DNA of 64,000 nt, taken from an uncultured Alphaproteobacteria bacterium (GTDB lineage Bacteria; Pseudomonadota; Alphaproteobacteria; HIMB59). This document shows, piece by piece, positions 1 to 9,112 of this stretch; positions within the stretch are counted from its first letter, which is position 1; the number at the start of each line of letters is the position of its first letter. The notes under the pieces are model-generated. The model was given only the letters and a program-made list of their open reading frames with translations. It ran no database searches and had not been told where the DNA came from. The position numbers and the translations under genes were made by a program. The stretch spans positions 62,001 through 126,000 of the forward strand of contig CABZCN010000003.1 of NCBI GenBank assembly GCA_902524245.1. The letters are read 5' to 3'.

Positions 1-2
1 TA

Positions 3-566
3 AGATTTAGTGAATTAAATCTTAATAATATTGAAAACACAAATTTAGATGACATTTTTGACTTTGATATTGATTATCTTGTTCTAAATGCAGGGCTTAA
101 TAGAGATAATATTTTTTTGAGAATGTCTCCTGAGGAATGGAATAATGTTATAAATGTAAATTTAAACTCATCTTTTCATTTACTTAAACATTTTACTAAA
201 AAAATGGTTAAAAAAAGGTTTGGTAGAGTTGTATTTATATCATCTGTCGTAGCTCATACTGGTAATCCAGGTCAAGTAAATTACTCAGCATCCAAAGCTG
301 CTATTTCAGGAATGGTTAAAAGTCTTGCTTTGGAATTGTCAACTAGAAATATTACAGTTAACAGTGTGGCACCAGGATTTATTCAATCTAATATGACTGA
401 TAAGTTAAATGATGGCCAAAAAAACGCCATTTTAGAACGTATACCTATGAAAAAACTGGGTAATGCTAGTGATATAGCAAAAGTAGTAGGTTTTTTATGC
501 TCTGAAAACGCTGATTATATTACAGGACAAACCTTGCATGTAAATGGTGGTCTAGCGTTAATTTAA
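3..566 (+). CDS. fabG: 3-oxoacyl-ACP reductase, 5' end cut off by window
   Basis: NADPH-dependent beta-ketoacyl-ACP reductase of type II fatty-acid synthesis, a cytoplasmic short-chain dehydrogenase. The reading frame is open from base 3, so the start and the N-terminal glycine-rich nucleotide-binding loop lie upstream of the window. Visible are the NAG motif in LVLNAG (bases 81-95), the catalytic Ser of ISSVV (about 240-245) and the YSASK Tyr/Lys pair (282-296). The C-terminal APGFI and YITGQTLHVNGG segments are typical of FabG. It is followed 63 bp later by acpP and then fabF, the usual fab order. The TTG at 117 is internal and not the true start, because FabG similarity continues upstream of it. 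Confidence 0.93.
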   Translation, partial: RFSELNLNNIENTNLDDIFDFDIDYLVLNAGLNRDNIFLRMSPEEWNNVINVNLNSSFHLLKHFTKKMVKKRFGRVVFISSVVAHTGNPGQVNYSASKAAISGMVKSLALELSTRNITVNSVAPGFIQSNMTDKLNDGQKNAILERIPMKKLGNASDIAKVVGFLCSENADYITGQTLHVNGGLALI

Positions 567-582
567 TTATTTGAATATTAAC

Positions 583-588
583 TATAAT
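583..588 (+). promoter_or_regulatory. Possible -10 box of an acpP promoter
   Basis: A perfect TATAAT lies in the 63-bp fabG-acpP gap, about 41 bases before the acpP ATG. No convincing -35 hexamer is present 16-18 bases upstream, so in this AT-rich DNA it could be chance. A separate acpP promoter would fit the high expression usual for acyl carrier protein. Confidence 0.3.
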
Positions 589-629
589 GTGGTACGAACT
601 TTTAAATTTATTACTAAGAGGTTTATAAA

Positions 630-866
630 ATGAGCGATATTGAAGAAAGAGTTAAAAAAATTGTAGTTGAACATTTAGGTGTTGAAGAGTCCAAAATTCA
701 GAGCGACTCTAAATTTATTGATGATTTAGGTGCAGACAGTTTAGATACAGTTGAACTTGTTATGGCGTTTGAAGAAGAATTTGGTTGCGAAATACCAGAT
801 GATGCTGCAGAAAAAATAGTCACACTCAAAGATGCAGTTACTTATCTGTCAGCTAATTCAAATTAA
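630..866 (+). CDS. acpP: Acyl carrier protein
   Basis: Carries growing acyl chains on a 4'-phosphopantetheine arm during fatty-acid and lipid A synthesis. At 78 residues it has the standard length. It is highly acidic and contains the [10 protein letters not shown] motif, with the phosphopantetheine attachment Ser at residue 37. AcpS, which would attach the arm, is encoded at 27684. The ATG start is supported by an AAGAGG ribosome binding site ending 8 bases upstream. It lies between fabG and fabF, as in most bacteria. Confidence 0.97.
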   Translation: MSDIEERVKKIVVEHLGVEESKIQSDSKFIDDLGADSLDTVELVMAFEEEFGCEIPDDAAEKIVTLKDAVTYLSANSN

Positions 867-884
867 TTTTAGAAATTATATCAA

Positions 885-2117
885 TTGAGGCGAGTAGTAG
901 TTACCGGACTTGGAACAATTAATCCATTAGGTAATAATGTAAACTCCTCATGGAACTCTCTTATTGAGTCTAATAGTGGAATATCAAAAATTACTAAGTT
1001 TAATGTTGATAACTATCCATGCAAGATTGCTGGTCTAATAGAGGATACAGAAATAAATGAAGAAATTGTCAGCACTAGAGACCAAAGAAAAATAGATAGA
1101 TTTATTATTTTAGGTTTAATTGCTGCAGATGAAGCAATCAAAGACTCTGGTTTCGTGTCTCAAAATGAAAGTTCTTACAGATTTGGAGTTATGGTTGGGT
1201 CTGGAATAGGTGGACTAGATACCATTTACAAGAACTCTTCAATTTTAGATAATCAAGGAATAAGAAAAATCTCACCTTTTTTTATTCCATCATCTCTCAT
1301 AAATTTATTATCAGGCCATATTTCTATAAAGTATAATCTTAAAGGCCCAAACAGCTCTCCTGTAACAGCATGTGCTACTGGCACTCATGCAATAGGGGAC
1401 TCTTTTACATTAATTAAAAATAATAAAGCTGACTTAATGGTTTGCGGAGGTGCTGAAGCAGCAATATGTCCTTTGGGTATCTCAGGCTTTTCTGCAGCTA
1501 GAGCTCTTTGTGATACATTTAACGAAAATCCAGAGAAAGGTTCGAGACCTTGGGACAGAGACAGATCAGGTTTTGTTATGGGAGAGGGTGCTGGAGTTTT
1601 AGTGCTTGAGGAATATGAGCATGCAAAACAAAGGAATGCAAAAATTTACGGAGAGGTGAAAGGATATGGAATGTCAGGTGATGCCTATCATATTACTAAG
1701 CCCTCCGAAGATGGTAATGGTGGTTTTAGAGCCATGGAAATGGCTTTGCAGGAGTCTTTACTTAATGCTGAAGACATTGGTTATATAAATGCTCATGGAA
1801 CATCAACTCCAGTTGGAGATATCATCGAACTGTCTGCAGTTGAAAAATTATTTGGATCTAATAAAGATTTATTTATGAGTTCAAATAAATCTGCAATTGG
1901 TCATTTGTTGGGAGCTGCAGGAGCTGTCGAAGCAGTATTTTCATTTAAATCTCTTGAAACTAAAACCCTTCCACCAACTTTGAATCTTGATAACCCTAGT
2001 GCTGACACTTCAATAAATCTTATACCCCACGAGGCAATTTCTATGAGTGTAAATAACATAATATCTAATTCATTTGGTTTTGGAGGAACAAACGCAAGCT
2101 TAATATTTGGTGATTAA
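885..2117 (+). CDS. fabF: 3-oxoacyl-ACP synthase II
   Basis: Elongating condensing enzyme of type II fatty-acid synthesis, joining malonyl-ACP to acyl-ACP. The thiolase-fold protein has the full Cys-His-His triad: Cys163 in TACATGTHA, His304 in NAHGTSTPVGD and His340 in SAIGHLLGAAG. Its 410 residues match FabF. The start is a TTG placed so the protein begins MRRVVVTGLG, the usual FabF N-terminus; no ATG nearby fits. No fabH is seen in the window (see plsX), so chain initiation must be encoded elsewhere or done differently. The stop overlaps the start of gmk. Confidence 0.96.
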   Translation: MRRVVVTGLGTINPLGNNVNSSWNSLIESNSGISKITKFNVDNYPCKIAGLIEDTEINEEIVSTRDQRKIDRFIILGLIAADEAIKDSGFVSQNESSYRFGVMVGSGIGGLDTIYKNSSILDNQGIRKISPFFIPSSLINLLSGHISIKYNLKGPNSSPVTACATGTHAIGDSFTLIKNNKADLMVCGGAEAAICPLGISGFSAARALCDTFNENPEKGSRPWDRDRSGFVMGEGAGVLVLEEYEHAKQRNAKIYGEVKGYGMSGDAYHITKPSEDGNGGFRAMEMALQESLLNAEDIGYINAHGTSTPVGDIIELSAVEKLFGSNKDLFMSSNKSAIGHLLGAAGAVEAVFSFKSLETKTLPPTLNLDNPSADTSINLIPHEAISMSVNNIISNSFGFGGTNASLIFGD

Positions 2118-2727
2118 AAGTAATAACTTTTGTATTGTTTTGTCTTCACCCTCAGGTGCAGGAAAAACTACAATTTCAAAAAAGTTATTAAAAATTGACA
2201 AGTTTATATCCTTGTCAGTCTCCTGCACAACAAGGCCAAAGAGAAAAGGAGAAATTCATAAAAAGGACTATTTATTTTTAAGTGACAAGGAATTTTCAAA
2301 TTTAATAAAGAAAAATAAATTTCTGGAGTATGCTGAGGTATTTGGTTTCAAATATGGCACACTTAAAAAAACAATTATTACTTTTTTTGAAAAAAATAAA
2401 GATGTTTTGTTTGATATTGATTGGCAAGGTTTTCAGCAACTAAAGCAGAGCAAAATGGATGTCGTTGGTATATTCATTTTACCACCCAGTAAAAAAGAAT
2501 TAGTAAATAGACTAAAAACTAGAGGTAGAGATACAAATACAGAGATGAAAAAACGAATGAATTTAGTTCAAAATGAAATATCTCACTTTCCTGAATATGA
2601 TTATGTAGTTATTAATAAAGATATAAATATTTGTGTGAAACAAATTAAAAATATAATTGAGTCAGAGAGACTAAAAAGACCTAGACTCAATAATTTGACA
2701 AATTTTGTTGATAAATTTAGGAGCTAG
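2107..2727 (+). CDS. gmk: Guanylate kinase
   Basis: Phosphorylates GMP to GDP with ATP, for GTP and dGTP supply. The P-loop SSPSGAGKTT is at residues 13-22. The GMP-binding segment around SCTTRPKRKGE and the YAEVFGFKYGT stretch are typical of the family, and 206 residues is normal. The start is a TTG at 2107 or the adjacent GTG at 2110; both overlap the end of fabF by a few bases, suggesting translational coupling. Its 3' end overlaps the convergent rsmA gene by 11 bp. Confidence 0.94.
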   Translation: MVIKSNNFCIVLSSPSGAGKTTISKKLLKIDKFISLSVSCTTRPKRKGEIHKKDYLFLSDKEFSNLIKKNKFLEYAEVFGFKYGTLKKTIITFFEKNKDVLFDIDWQGFQQLKQSKMDVVGIFILPPSKKELVNRLKTRGRDTNTEMKKRMNLVQNEISHFPEYDYVVINKDINICVKQIKNIIESERLKRPRLNNLTNFVDKFRS

Positions 2728-3454
2728 TCGCTCTAAATATGCTTATTAATTCATCAAGTTTAAGATCTTCTACCCTTAAATTTAAATCATTTTTGCAATT
2801 AAGGTTATATTTTTTTAATAAATTTTTAAGTGACTTTCTTTTATGAGAAAATAAATTTCTCTTAAATGTTATATATTTATTAATTTCTTCAAAATTAAGT
2901 AACTTCTTTTTCAATTTCCTGAAAGTAAGAACAGATGAGTCAACTTTAGGTATTGGGCGATAACAATTTTTACTTACATTAAAATTCAACTCAATACTAT
3001 AAAAACATTTAATCAATGAGTTTATGGAGTTTAATTTTTTATCTAAAAGCCTTTGAGCGAATTCTTTTTGAAACATCAAAATTAAAGTATCTGGAGATAA
3101 AGTCATAGTAGATAATTTAACCAATATTTGAGAAGAAATATTATAAGGTAAATTAGAAATAATTAATTCATACTGATTTTTTATTTCGTACTTGAGGAAA
3201 TCTGCATTTATTAAATTAATTTTCTTGTTTGTTGAATATTTATTTTTTAAATTTTTAATTAGATCTTTATCTATTTCAACTAGTGTTAGCATTGATGGCT
3301 TTTTTAAAATAATCTTATCAGTTAATTTACCGTCCCCGGGTCCTATTTCTAAAATATTAAGATTTTCTGAATTAATTAGATTAGAAATTTTTAGGAGTAT
3401 GTTTTGATCAATTAAAAAATTCTGACCATATCTTTTTTTTAATACAAAAGGCAT
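2717..3454 (-). CDS. rsmA: 16S rRNA dimethyladenosine transferase (KsgA/RsmA)
   Basis: Dimethylates two adjacent adenines in the 3'-terminal hairpin of 16S rRNA late in 30S assembly. RYGQNFL at residues 8-14, the SAM-binding EIGPGDG at 36-42 and the catalytic NLPY motif at 101-104 are all present. At 245 residues it is slightly shorter than typical homologs (about 270). It is last in the lptF-lptG-lptD-surA-pdxA-rsmA operon, the order known from many proteobacteria, and starts inside the end of pdxA (16-bp overlap). Confidence 0.94.
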   Translation of the reverse strand: MPFVLKKRYGQNFLIDQNILLKISNLINSENLNILEIGPGDGKLTDKIILKKPSMLTLVEIDKDLIKNLKNKYSTNKKINLINADFLKYEIKNQYELIISNLPYNISSQILVKLSTMTLSPDTLILMFQKEFAQRLLDKKLNSINSLIKCFYSIELNFNVSKNCYRPIPKVDSSVLTFRKLKKKLLNFEEINKYITFKRNLFSHKRKSLKNLLKKYNLNCKNDLNLRVEDLKLDELISIFRATSS

Positions 3455-4356
3455 GTCAGATATGAATTATTATCAGCAATTGATTTATTTTTAATATCTA
3501 TTGCAGTTCCATGCGCTGGACTAAGTCTACGGTAATTTAAACCTAAAGTGATATTTATACTTTTTTTATTCAATAACTTAAAAGGTATCAAAGCTTGGTC
3601 ATGATAAGTTGAGATAAATAAAGTTTTTTTTTCTATTTTCATAAAAATACTATCTCCAGAGAAGGGCCCTTTAATTATCTTAAATTTTTTTAATATATTT
3701 TTTAATTTTATATCCTCATTACCAAGAGTTCCTTCCTCGCTGCAATGTGGGTTGTAGCATAAAAATTTAATATTTCGAAACTTAAGCTTATATTTGCTTT
3801 TTTTAATATTAATAAAAACTTTTTTTAAAAAACTATTTATTAATTTTGAATTAATATATTTGGACACGTCTTTTAAATTAATATGTGTTGTCAAAGGTAT
3901 GATTGAAAATTTATCACCATGCATTAACATTAGGGTATCACTTTCATTTATTTTACCTAGGTATTCAGTCATACCTATAAATTTTATCTTCTTTTTAAAA
4001 ATAGATTTGTTGATTGGCATAGTAATAAGATCGTATTTAGTATTGTTTGCTATGTTGTTTGATATTTTAATTTGATTTAGTAAGTTTATATATTTTTTTT
4101 TACTAATATTTTCTATGTTGAATATATTGAGCTGCCTTCTATTATAGTTATTAAAACTTAATGGATCTAGAATTTCATTTATTTTTAAATTAGATTTTTT
4201 GTAATATGAGTTTTTTATAAAATCATTTTTGTTACAAATTAAAATATAATTGACTTTATTTTTTAGATATTCAAAAGATTTAATTATTATTTCAATATTA
4301 ATAGATTCTACATCTCCTAAAAAAATATATTTTCTTTTAATTTCTTGTTTTTTCAT
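3439..4356 (-). CDS. pdxA: 4-hydroxythreonine-4-phosphate dehydrogenase, divergent
   Basis: Oxidises 4-phosphohydroxy-L-threonine in the DXP-dependent vitamin B6 pathway, feeding PdxJ (encoded at 26980). Metal-ligand histidines are recognisable in TTHI, NPH and TYHDQ, and INITLGLNYRRLSPAHGTA matches the PdxA C-terminal core. I chose the Met at 4356 (MKKQEIKRKY) because it begins just before the expected first strand and leaves a 20-bp overlap with the SurA-like gene; the frame is open to 4407. The usual N-terminal glycine-rich G-(D/E)-PAGIGP signature is replaced by GDVESINIEI. The Lys/Asn-rich composition shows strong AT drift. Confidence 0.85.
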   Translation of the reverse strand: MKKQEIKRKYIFLGDVESINIEIIIKSFEYLKNKVNYILICNKNDFIKNSYYKKSNLKINEILDPLSFNNYNRRQLNIFNIENISKKKYINLLNQIKISNNIANNTKYDLITMPINKSIFKKKIKFIGMTEYLGKINESDTLMLMHGDKFSIIPLTTHINLKDVSKYINSKLINSFLKKVFINIKKSKYKLKFRNIKFLCYNPHCSEEGTLGNEDIKLKNILKKFKIIKGPFSGDSIFMKIEKKTLFISTYHDQALIPFKLLNKKSINITLGLNYRRLSPAHGTAIDIKNKSIADNNSYLTCLLY

Positions 4357-5008
4357 AAACAAATTTTTCAAAATCTTCAGCTGTTTGAATTTGAATATAA
4401 TCAACAATTAATTTTTCAAGAGATTGAAATTTTAAATCATCCATACAAACTCTATATTTGACATTATTTAAAGTTACTTGAAAGTCTTTAGTGTTATTCT
4501 TTAAATTATTATAAAAATTTTTTATAAACTCTTCATTATCCTTTAGATCAAATACTTCTTTAATAATTAAACAATTATCAATACTCAATGGTAAAGTTAA
4601 ATTTTCCAGCCCACTGAATAACTTAATAAGCTCTGGTAGATTTAATTTATTTTGAAAATAATCAATCAAGAATTCATCTCTTATTCTTGCAAATCTAAAA
4701 AAATTTTTAATGCCATCATTTTCAAAAGATTCTTGGCCAAGTCTTAGTAAAATTTCATTATCAATTACATTCAAAAATTCGGGATTATTTATCTCTAAAT
4801 TTTTAATCAGATTGTTAATAAGAACAACATCTTTTAAAGAATTTGATTTATCAATATCAGCGTTGTAACTTTCTTTGTAAAGTTTTTGATAAATCTGTAT
4901 GTCAAACTCTGTAACAACAATATTATTTTTTTCATAAATAATATTAGATAATGATTGGCCATGCATTAAGAAAAATAAAAATATTGTTAAAAAAATTTTA
5001 ATTACCAT
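4337..5008 (-). CDS. Short SurA-like periplasmic protein
   Basis: Secreted protein of about 224 residues in the position normally held by surA, the outer-membrane protein chaperone and peptidyl-prolyl isomerase, between lptD and pdxA. The Met at 5008 gives a clean signal peptide (MVIKIFLTIFLFFLMHGQSLS) and overlaps lptD by only 11 bp. The segment NIIYEKNNIVVTEFDIQIYQ resembles the start of SurA-type domains, where the chain reads roughly VVNDEVIT. No parvulin domain is recognisable and the length is about half that of SurA. It is probably a reduced chaperone-only SurA; the assignment rests mainly on gene order and secretion signal. Confidence 0.55.
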   Translation of the reverse strand: MVIKIFLTIFLFFLMHGQSLSNIIYEKNNIVVTEFDIQIYQKLYKESYNADIDKSNSLKDVVLINNLIKNLEINNPEFLNVIDNEILLRLGQESFENDGIKNFFRFARIRDEFLIDYFQNKLNLPELIKLFSGLENLTLPLSIDNCLIIKEVFDLKDNEEFIKNFYNNLKNNTKDFQVTLNNVKYRVCMDDLKFQSLEKLIVDYIQIQTAEDFEKFVYEKTRN

Positions 5009-7139
5009 AATTAAATTCACCTGTTTTTTCAAAAAAAACATTACTTTTTTGTTCATATCCAAAGAAACCTAAGTAGTCCATTGATAAGCTTATATTAATT
5101 GTCTCACTAGGCTTAGTGTTGTAGTTATCATTAAACCTTTGATCTTTGTATGAAATATCTAATTTTGAACATTCATCAAATAAACTTAGTTTAATTGTTT
5201 GAGATAAAGGGCTGTAATCATTTTTTAAATCAAGATCTGAACTTACTGATAACATAACATTTTCATTTAATCTTTTTTCTATAGAAGCTCCTAAGAATTG
5301 TGTATCTGTTGACAAACTTTCAAATGCCTTTGCATCTGTTTCATTATAATTTAGTTTTAGATCAAATAAATTTGAGTAACCAAAGAAATAGTTCATCTCC
5401 TTTTTTTCAAGTTCCCTGTTGCTCAATCTACTATCTATTTTAAAAAATATATTATTTAAATTAGTTTTTGCTTCTAGTGCTAGATCAGAAAAATTTGATG
5501 TTTGATTGATTTTCTTTGCATAATTATTGTTTTTATTGAAATCGTATGACTGATTAATATTAAAAAATATATTCTTTTGATAAATATCAATTTTACTCTC
5601 CATTCCATAAACCACTCTTGAAGAATTATCCTCTAAATCACTACCATAAATCCTATTATCGGCGTATTGATTGTGATAGTTAAACGTTATAGATTTACTA
5701 TCTTCATTTATTATATTGTCAGATAGTATGTTTAAATTTTGAATAAGTTTTACTCTTGGCACAATATTCTTATTTACATTAAAAAAAACATCAGAAGATA
5801 AAAGAATATTGCTTTCAATAACATCATCGTTAAGACTCGGCTTATGTTGATATTCATAACTACCTAAATTATTAATTAAATTAATTTTGTTGTAAAATAC
5901 TGTGTTTTTATTCCTACTGTTTGATTTTAAAGAATTATTTGTTTTTAATGAGAAAATATTTGATGGTTTTCCAATACTTGACTCATTTCTCTTCAAATTG
6001 AGAATTTTCAAGTCATTTGTAAAAGTTAAGTCATCCATTAATAATTTTTGACTACTATATCTAATTGAGGGTGCTAACGGAATTAATCCAGAATTAGTAT
6101 TATCTAAAGCCTCAACAGTAGATAATTCACTCCTTAAATAATCTGAGTCATCAAAAATATCATAACTATCTAATCTAATAAAAATATCTTCAAATGTATT
6201 TGGATTTTCATTGATAGATCTTGTAGTTGAAACACTATTTGTAATCAGAGCTTCATAGCTCAAAATATTTTGTTTGTTTAATATTTGTTTGGAATTTACC
6301 CTGACAGAGGTGTAATTTTTTGAGTCAACATTAATTTTTTCATTGTAAATATCTATTAAAATATCACCACCCGGACCTTTGTGATTAATGTTTGTGTTTA
6401 AAGTGTATTTATCAAAATAGTTGATATTATTATCTAAAATAAATTTTGGTTTAAATAATATTTCTGTTTCATCTCTTAATGGATAATAATAAGGTGTTAT
6501 AATCCCAGCATCACCCCCGATATTAAATTCAATTGATGGTGTCAAAAAACCTTTTTGTCTTGGAGCTTTTGATCCATAGTGAGAAAAATATGGAAGATAA
6601 AAAACTTTATAATCTGCAATTTGTAAAAAACTATCAAAATGGTCAAATTTATCTTTATCAATATTATATATAGTTTTATCTATTCTAAGAGACCACGTAG
6701 GGCAATTGAAGTAACCATCTAATTCACAAGGTGTTAAAAAATTATTATAAAATGTTACAATTTCATCAGATCTTACAGCTCTATCTGAGTCTATTTTTAA
6801 GTCATTGTTATAAATGTAACTTACTTCACTAGTGGTAAAATTACTTAGCTTTGTATTACCAATTAAATTTTTTCCACTCAAAATATTAAACTCTTGGTAA
6901 AGATAAAAATTTCCAAAAATTTCAATAGAGTCATTATTGTAGTCAATTATTCCTCTATCTACTAGAATATTTGTATCATTAAAATTGATTTTTGAATTTT
7001 CAGCTAATTCAACAATATTATTTTTTTCATCATAGATAATATTGGAGGTATTTATATAAGTGTCATCATTAGCTTTTAGAATAATTACATGCCTTAAAAA
7101 AAATACAGCTATTAAAAAAATAATTAAAAACTTATTCAT
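4998..7139 (-). CDS. lptD: LPS-assembly protein LptD
   Basis: Outer-membrane beta-barrel that inserts lipopolysaccharide into the outer leaflet. A signal peptide spans residues 1-23, followed by an OstA-type periplasmic domain (about 30-130) and a long barrel. The segment YLPYFSHYGSKAPRQKGFLTPS is the conserved junction at the barrel start. Two Cys in TPCELDGYFNCPTW could form a disulfide. At 713 residues the length is normal. Upstream lptG and lptF encode the inner-membrane export permeases, with overlaps of 8 and 14 bp, so the three are co-transcribed. Confidence 0.92.
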   Translation of the reverse strand: MNKFLIIFLIAVFFLRHVIILKANDDTYINTSNIIYDEKNNIVELAENSKINFNDTNILVDRGIIDYNNDSIEIFGNFYLYQEFNILSGKNLIGNTKLSNFTTSEVSYIYNNDLKIDSDRAVRSDEIVTFYNNFLTPCELDGYFNCPTWSLRIDKTIYNIDKDKFDHFDSFLQIADYKVFYLPYFSHYGSKAPRQKGFLTPSIEFNIGGDAGIITPYYYPLRDETEILFKPKFILDNNINYFDKYTLNTNINHKGPGGDILIDIYNEKINVDSKNYTSVRVNSKQILNKQNILSYEALITNSVSTTRSINENPNTFEDIFIRLDSYDIFDDSDYLRSELSTVEALDNTNSGLIPLAPSIRYSSQKLLMDDLTFTNDLKILNLKRNESSIGKPSNIFSLKTNNSLKSNSRNKNTVFYNKINLINNLGSYEYQHKPSLNDDVIESNILLSSDVFFNVNKNIVPRVKLIQNLNILSDNIINEDSKSITFNYHNQYADNRIYGSDLEDNSSRVVYGMESKIDIYQKNIFFNINQSYDFNKNNNYAKKINQTSNFSDLALEAKTNLNNIFFKIDSRLSNRELEKKEMNYFFGYSNLFDLKLNYNETDAKAFESLSTDTQFLGASIEKRLNENVMLSVSSDLDLKNDYSPLSQTIKLSLFDECSKLDISYKDQRFNDNYNTKPSETINISLSMDYLGFFGYEQKSNVFFEKTGEFNYGN

Positions 7140-8088
7140 TCAAATAAACTTTTAAAAAAAATAAACTAGCTATAAAGCTCGCAAGAAATTCAAACTCTTG
7201 TTTATAAAAGCTTAAAGAATTATTAAATATAAAAAATGAATATATTAAAATAGTAATACATATAAATATTGGTTTTTTTAAACTATTTTTCGTACTTACC
7301 GTGTCTTTATTTAAAAAAGTTAAAAAAACATAAGAAAAAAAAAATATAAAAAATGATAGAGTATTTATTAATTTTTTATCAATTTTAATTTGATCATTTA
7401 TTGAAATATCCTTTACAAGAAAATTTTGGTAAATAAAATTACTAGCATCAAAATTAATTGACTTTGAGATCTGATAATCCTTAATAATATCATTTTGATA
7501 TTGAGTATAACTTTTTGCAACTAGAGTATTATTTGAATAAATTAAATTATCGCTAAATTGAGCTAATTTAATTTTTTTATCTAAAAGATCATATGACCTA
7601 TATTCAGCATTACTGGTATCATCAGGATTCACATTTTTTAAAATAATATATGATTTTGAATTGGTATTATTATTAATTATTATTTTTGTATTAAATTCAC
7701 TTCTATCTTTTATGAGGTTCTTTTTTAAATCCTCTAGAAGTAAACCAAAATCATTTTTATTTAATTCTAAAATTGTAAAAAAAATAACTATTGGTAAAAA
7801 AAATACAGCTAGCATTTTAATGTTCATATAACTTTTCACTATTATTATTTCATTTTTTGACCTCAAAAAAATGGTAAATAAAATTACAGATAATAAAAAA
7901 ATAAAAGCTGGAACATATGATAATATTTGTAAAGAATTATAAAAACTTACTTTCATTATTACATTAAATAAATATTTTTCATCTAAATTTCCTAATAAAG
8001 AAAAAATAAAAAATACTACCGAACTTGAAAGTAAACATATTAATAAAGATAAAATATATTTAATATAAAGAAGGTTAATTATTTTCAT
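7132..8088 (-). CDS. lptG: LPS export ABC permease LptG-like
   Basis: YjgP/YjgQ-family inner-membrane permease which, with LptF and the LptB ATPase, extracts LPS from the inner membrane. N-terminal transmembrane segments (about 10-115), a periplasmic beta-jellyroll region (about 125-235) and C-terminal membrane segments (about 243-315) give the family layout. The SKNEIIIVKSY segment after the third helix is the cytoplasmic coupling loop typical of LptF/G. At 318 residues it is shorter than the usual 350-370. The G assignment follows from being second after lptF. Confidence 0.82.
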   Translation of the reverse strand: MKIINLLYIKYILSLLICLLSSSVVFFIFSLLGNLDEKYLFNVIMKVSFYNSLQILSYVPAFIFLLSVILFTIFLRSKNEIIIVKSYMNIKMLAVFFLPIVIFFTILELNKNDFGLLLEDLKKNLIKDRSEFNTKIIINNNTNSKSYIILKNVNPDDTSNAEYRSYDLLDKKIKLAQFSDNLIYSNNTLVAKSYTQYQNDIIKDYQISKSINFDASNFIYQNFLVKDISINDQIKIDKKLINTLSFFIFFFSYVFLTFLNKDTVSTKNSLKKPIFICITILIYSFFIFNNSLSFYKQEFEFLASFIASLFFLKVYLNE

Positions 8089-9112
8089 TTGAATTGAATA
8101 TTAAATAAGTAAACAAAAATAGTACCAATAAATTAATTAAATAATAAAAATATAAGTTAAAACTTGTGTTGTTATTTAATAAAAATAATAAATATGAATT
8201 TATAACGTGTATTATTAAAACAATAAAAAATACTACAAAATGATATTTAAAGTTACTTTTTTTTGAAGCATAATTAAAAAAAATTTTAAATGAACAAATA
8301 ATAATTCCGAATGTGAGAATATACTGATAAATCCTATTATGTCCATGATAGTAAAATTCTTTATCATCATTTTTAAGTAACTCTAAAGTATTGTAATGCT
8401 CTCTATCCATCATTAGAATTTCGACTGCTTTATTTTCAATTCCATAAATAAATTTATCAAAAATTGTTTTACTTTTCTCAACATTGTTTAAGATAACACG
8501 CTCTCCATTATTGAAAATTATATTATAATTTCTATTTTCAATTTCTATGTATGCTTCTTTTGCTGTAATAAATTGTCCGCCATCATAAATGAATGCCTCT
8601 ATATCTAAGAATTTATTATTTTGTTGTTTACTAAAAAAAATACTTACTTCCCCTTCAATGTGGAATTCATTTTGTGAGGGAACACCTAGCTTCAGATTAT
8701 TTCTAATCTCTAATTCTTGAATTTTATATTTGTGATATAAATTTACAGATAGAAATTCATTGTTAATAAAATAGAAAAAAAATATACCACTAAATAAAAT
8801 AAAAAATAAAATTAAATTATTTTTAAATGAAAAATACTGTTTAAATATAATAATTTCATTACTGCTACTGAATTTATAATTTAAAAAAAAACTAGCTATA
8901 ACTAATAAAAAAGGCATTAGTGGACTTATAAAACTTGGCAAAACAAACAATGTGGTTTTAATTACTTCAAATAGTTGTGTAGTAATTGAATGTTGTAATT
9001 CTAATATTCTTAAAATTTGAGAAAGCCATATCAATCCAATAAAAATTACAATGTTTACTAAAATATATTTTAAATAAGTTAAAATTATGTATGATCTTAT
9101 TCCTCCAAACAT
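8075..9112 (-). CDS. lptF: LPS export ABC permease LptF-like
   Basis: First gene of the LPS export/assembly operon; partner of LptG. The YjgP/YjgQ layout is clear: N-terminal helices, the SSSNEIIIFKQY coupling segment near residue 85, a periplasmic domain in the middle, and three C-terminal helices from about 262. The ATG at 9112 overlaps the ATG of divergent pepA in the palindrome CATG, so there is no intergenic promoter region; any promoter must lie inside pepA. No clear Shine-Dalgarno sequence precedes it. Confidence 0.84.
   Translation of the reverse strand: MFGGIRSYIILTYLKYILVNIVIFIGLIWLSQILRILELQHSITTQLFEVIKTTLFVLPSFISPLMPFLLVIASFFLNYKFSSSNEIIIFKQYFSFKNNLILFFILFSGIFFFYFINNEFLSVNLYHKYKIQELEIRNNLKLGVPSQNEFHIEGEVSIFFSKQQNNKFLDIEAFIYDGGQFITAKEAYIEIENRNYNIIFNNGERVILNNVEKSKTIFDKFIYGIENKAVEILMMDREHYNTLELLKNDDKEFYYHGHNRIYQYILTFGIIICSFKIFFNYASKKSNFKYHFVVFFIVLIIHVINSYLLFLLNNNTSFNLYFYYLINLLVLFLFTYLIFNSNENN

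Noticed and set aside
117-566. fabG starting at the TTG at 117
   Set aside because: FabG-like sequence, including the NAG motif, continues in frame upstream to base 3, so the gene is truncated by the window edge.
3192-4075. Plus-strand open frames opposite rsmA and pdxA
   Set aside because: They are hydrophobic shadows of the AT-rich minus-strand genes, which have clear family motifs.
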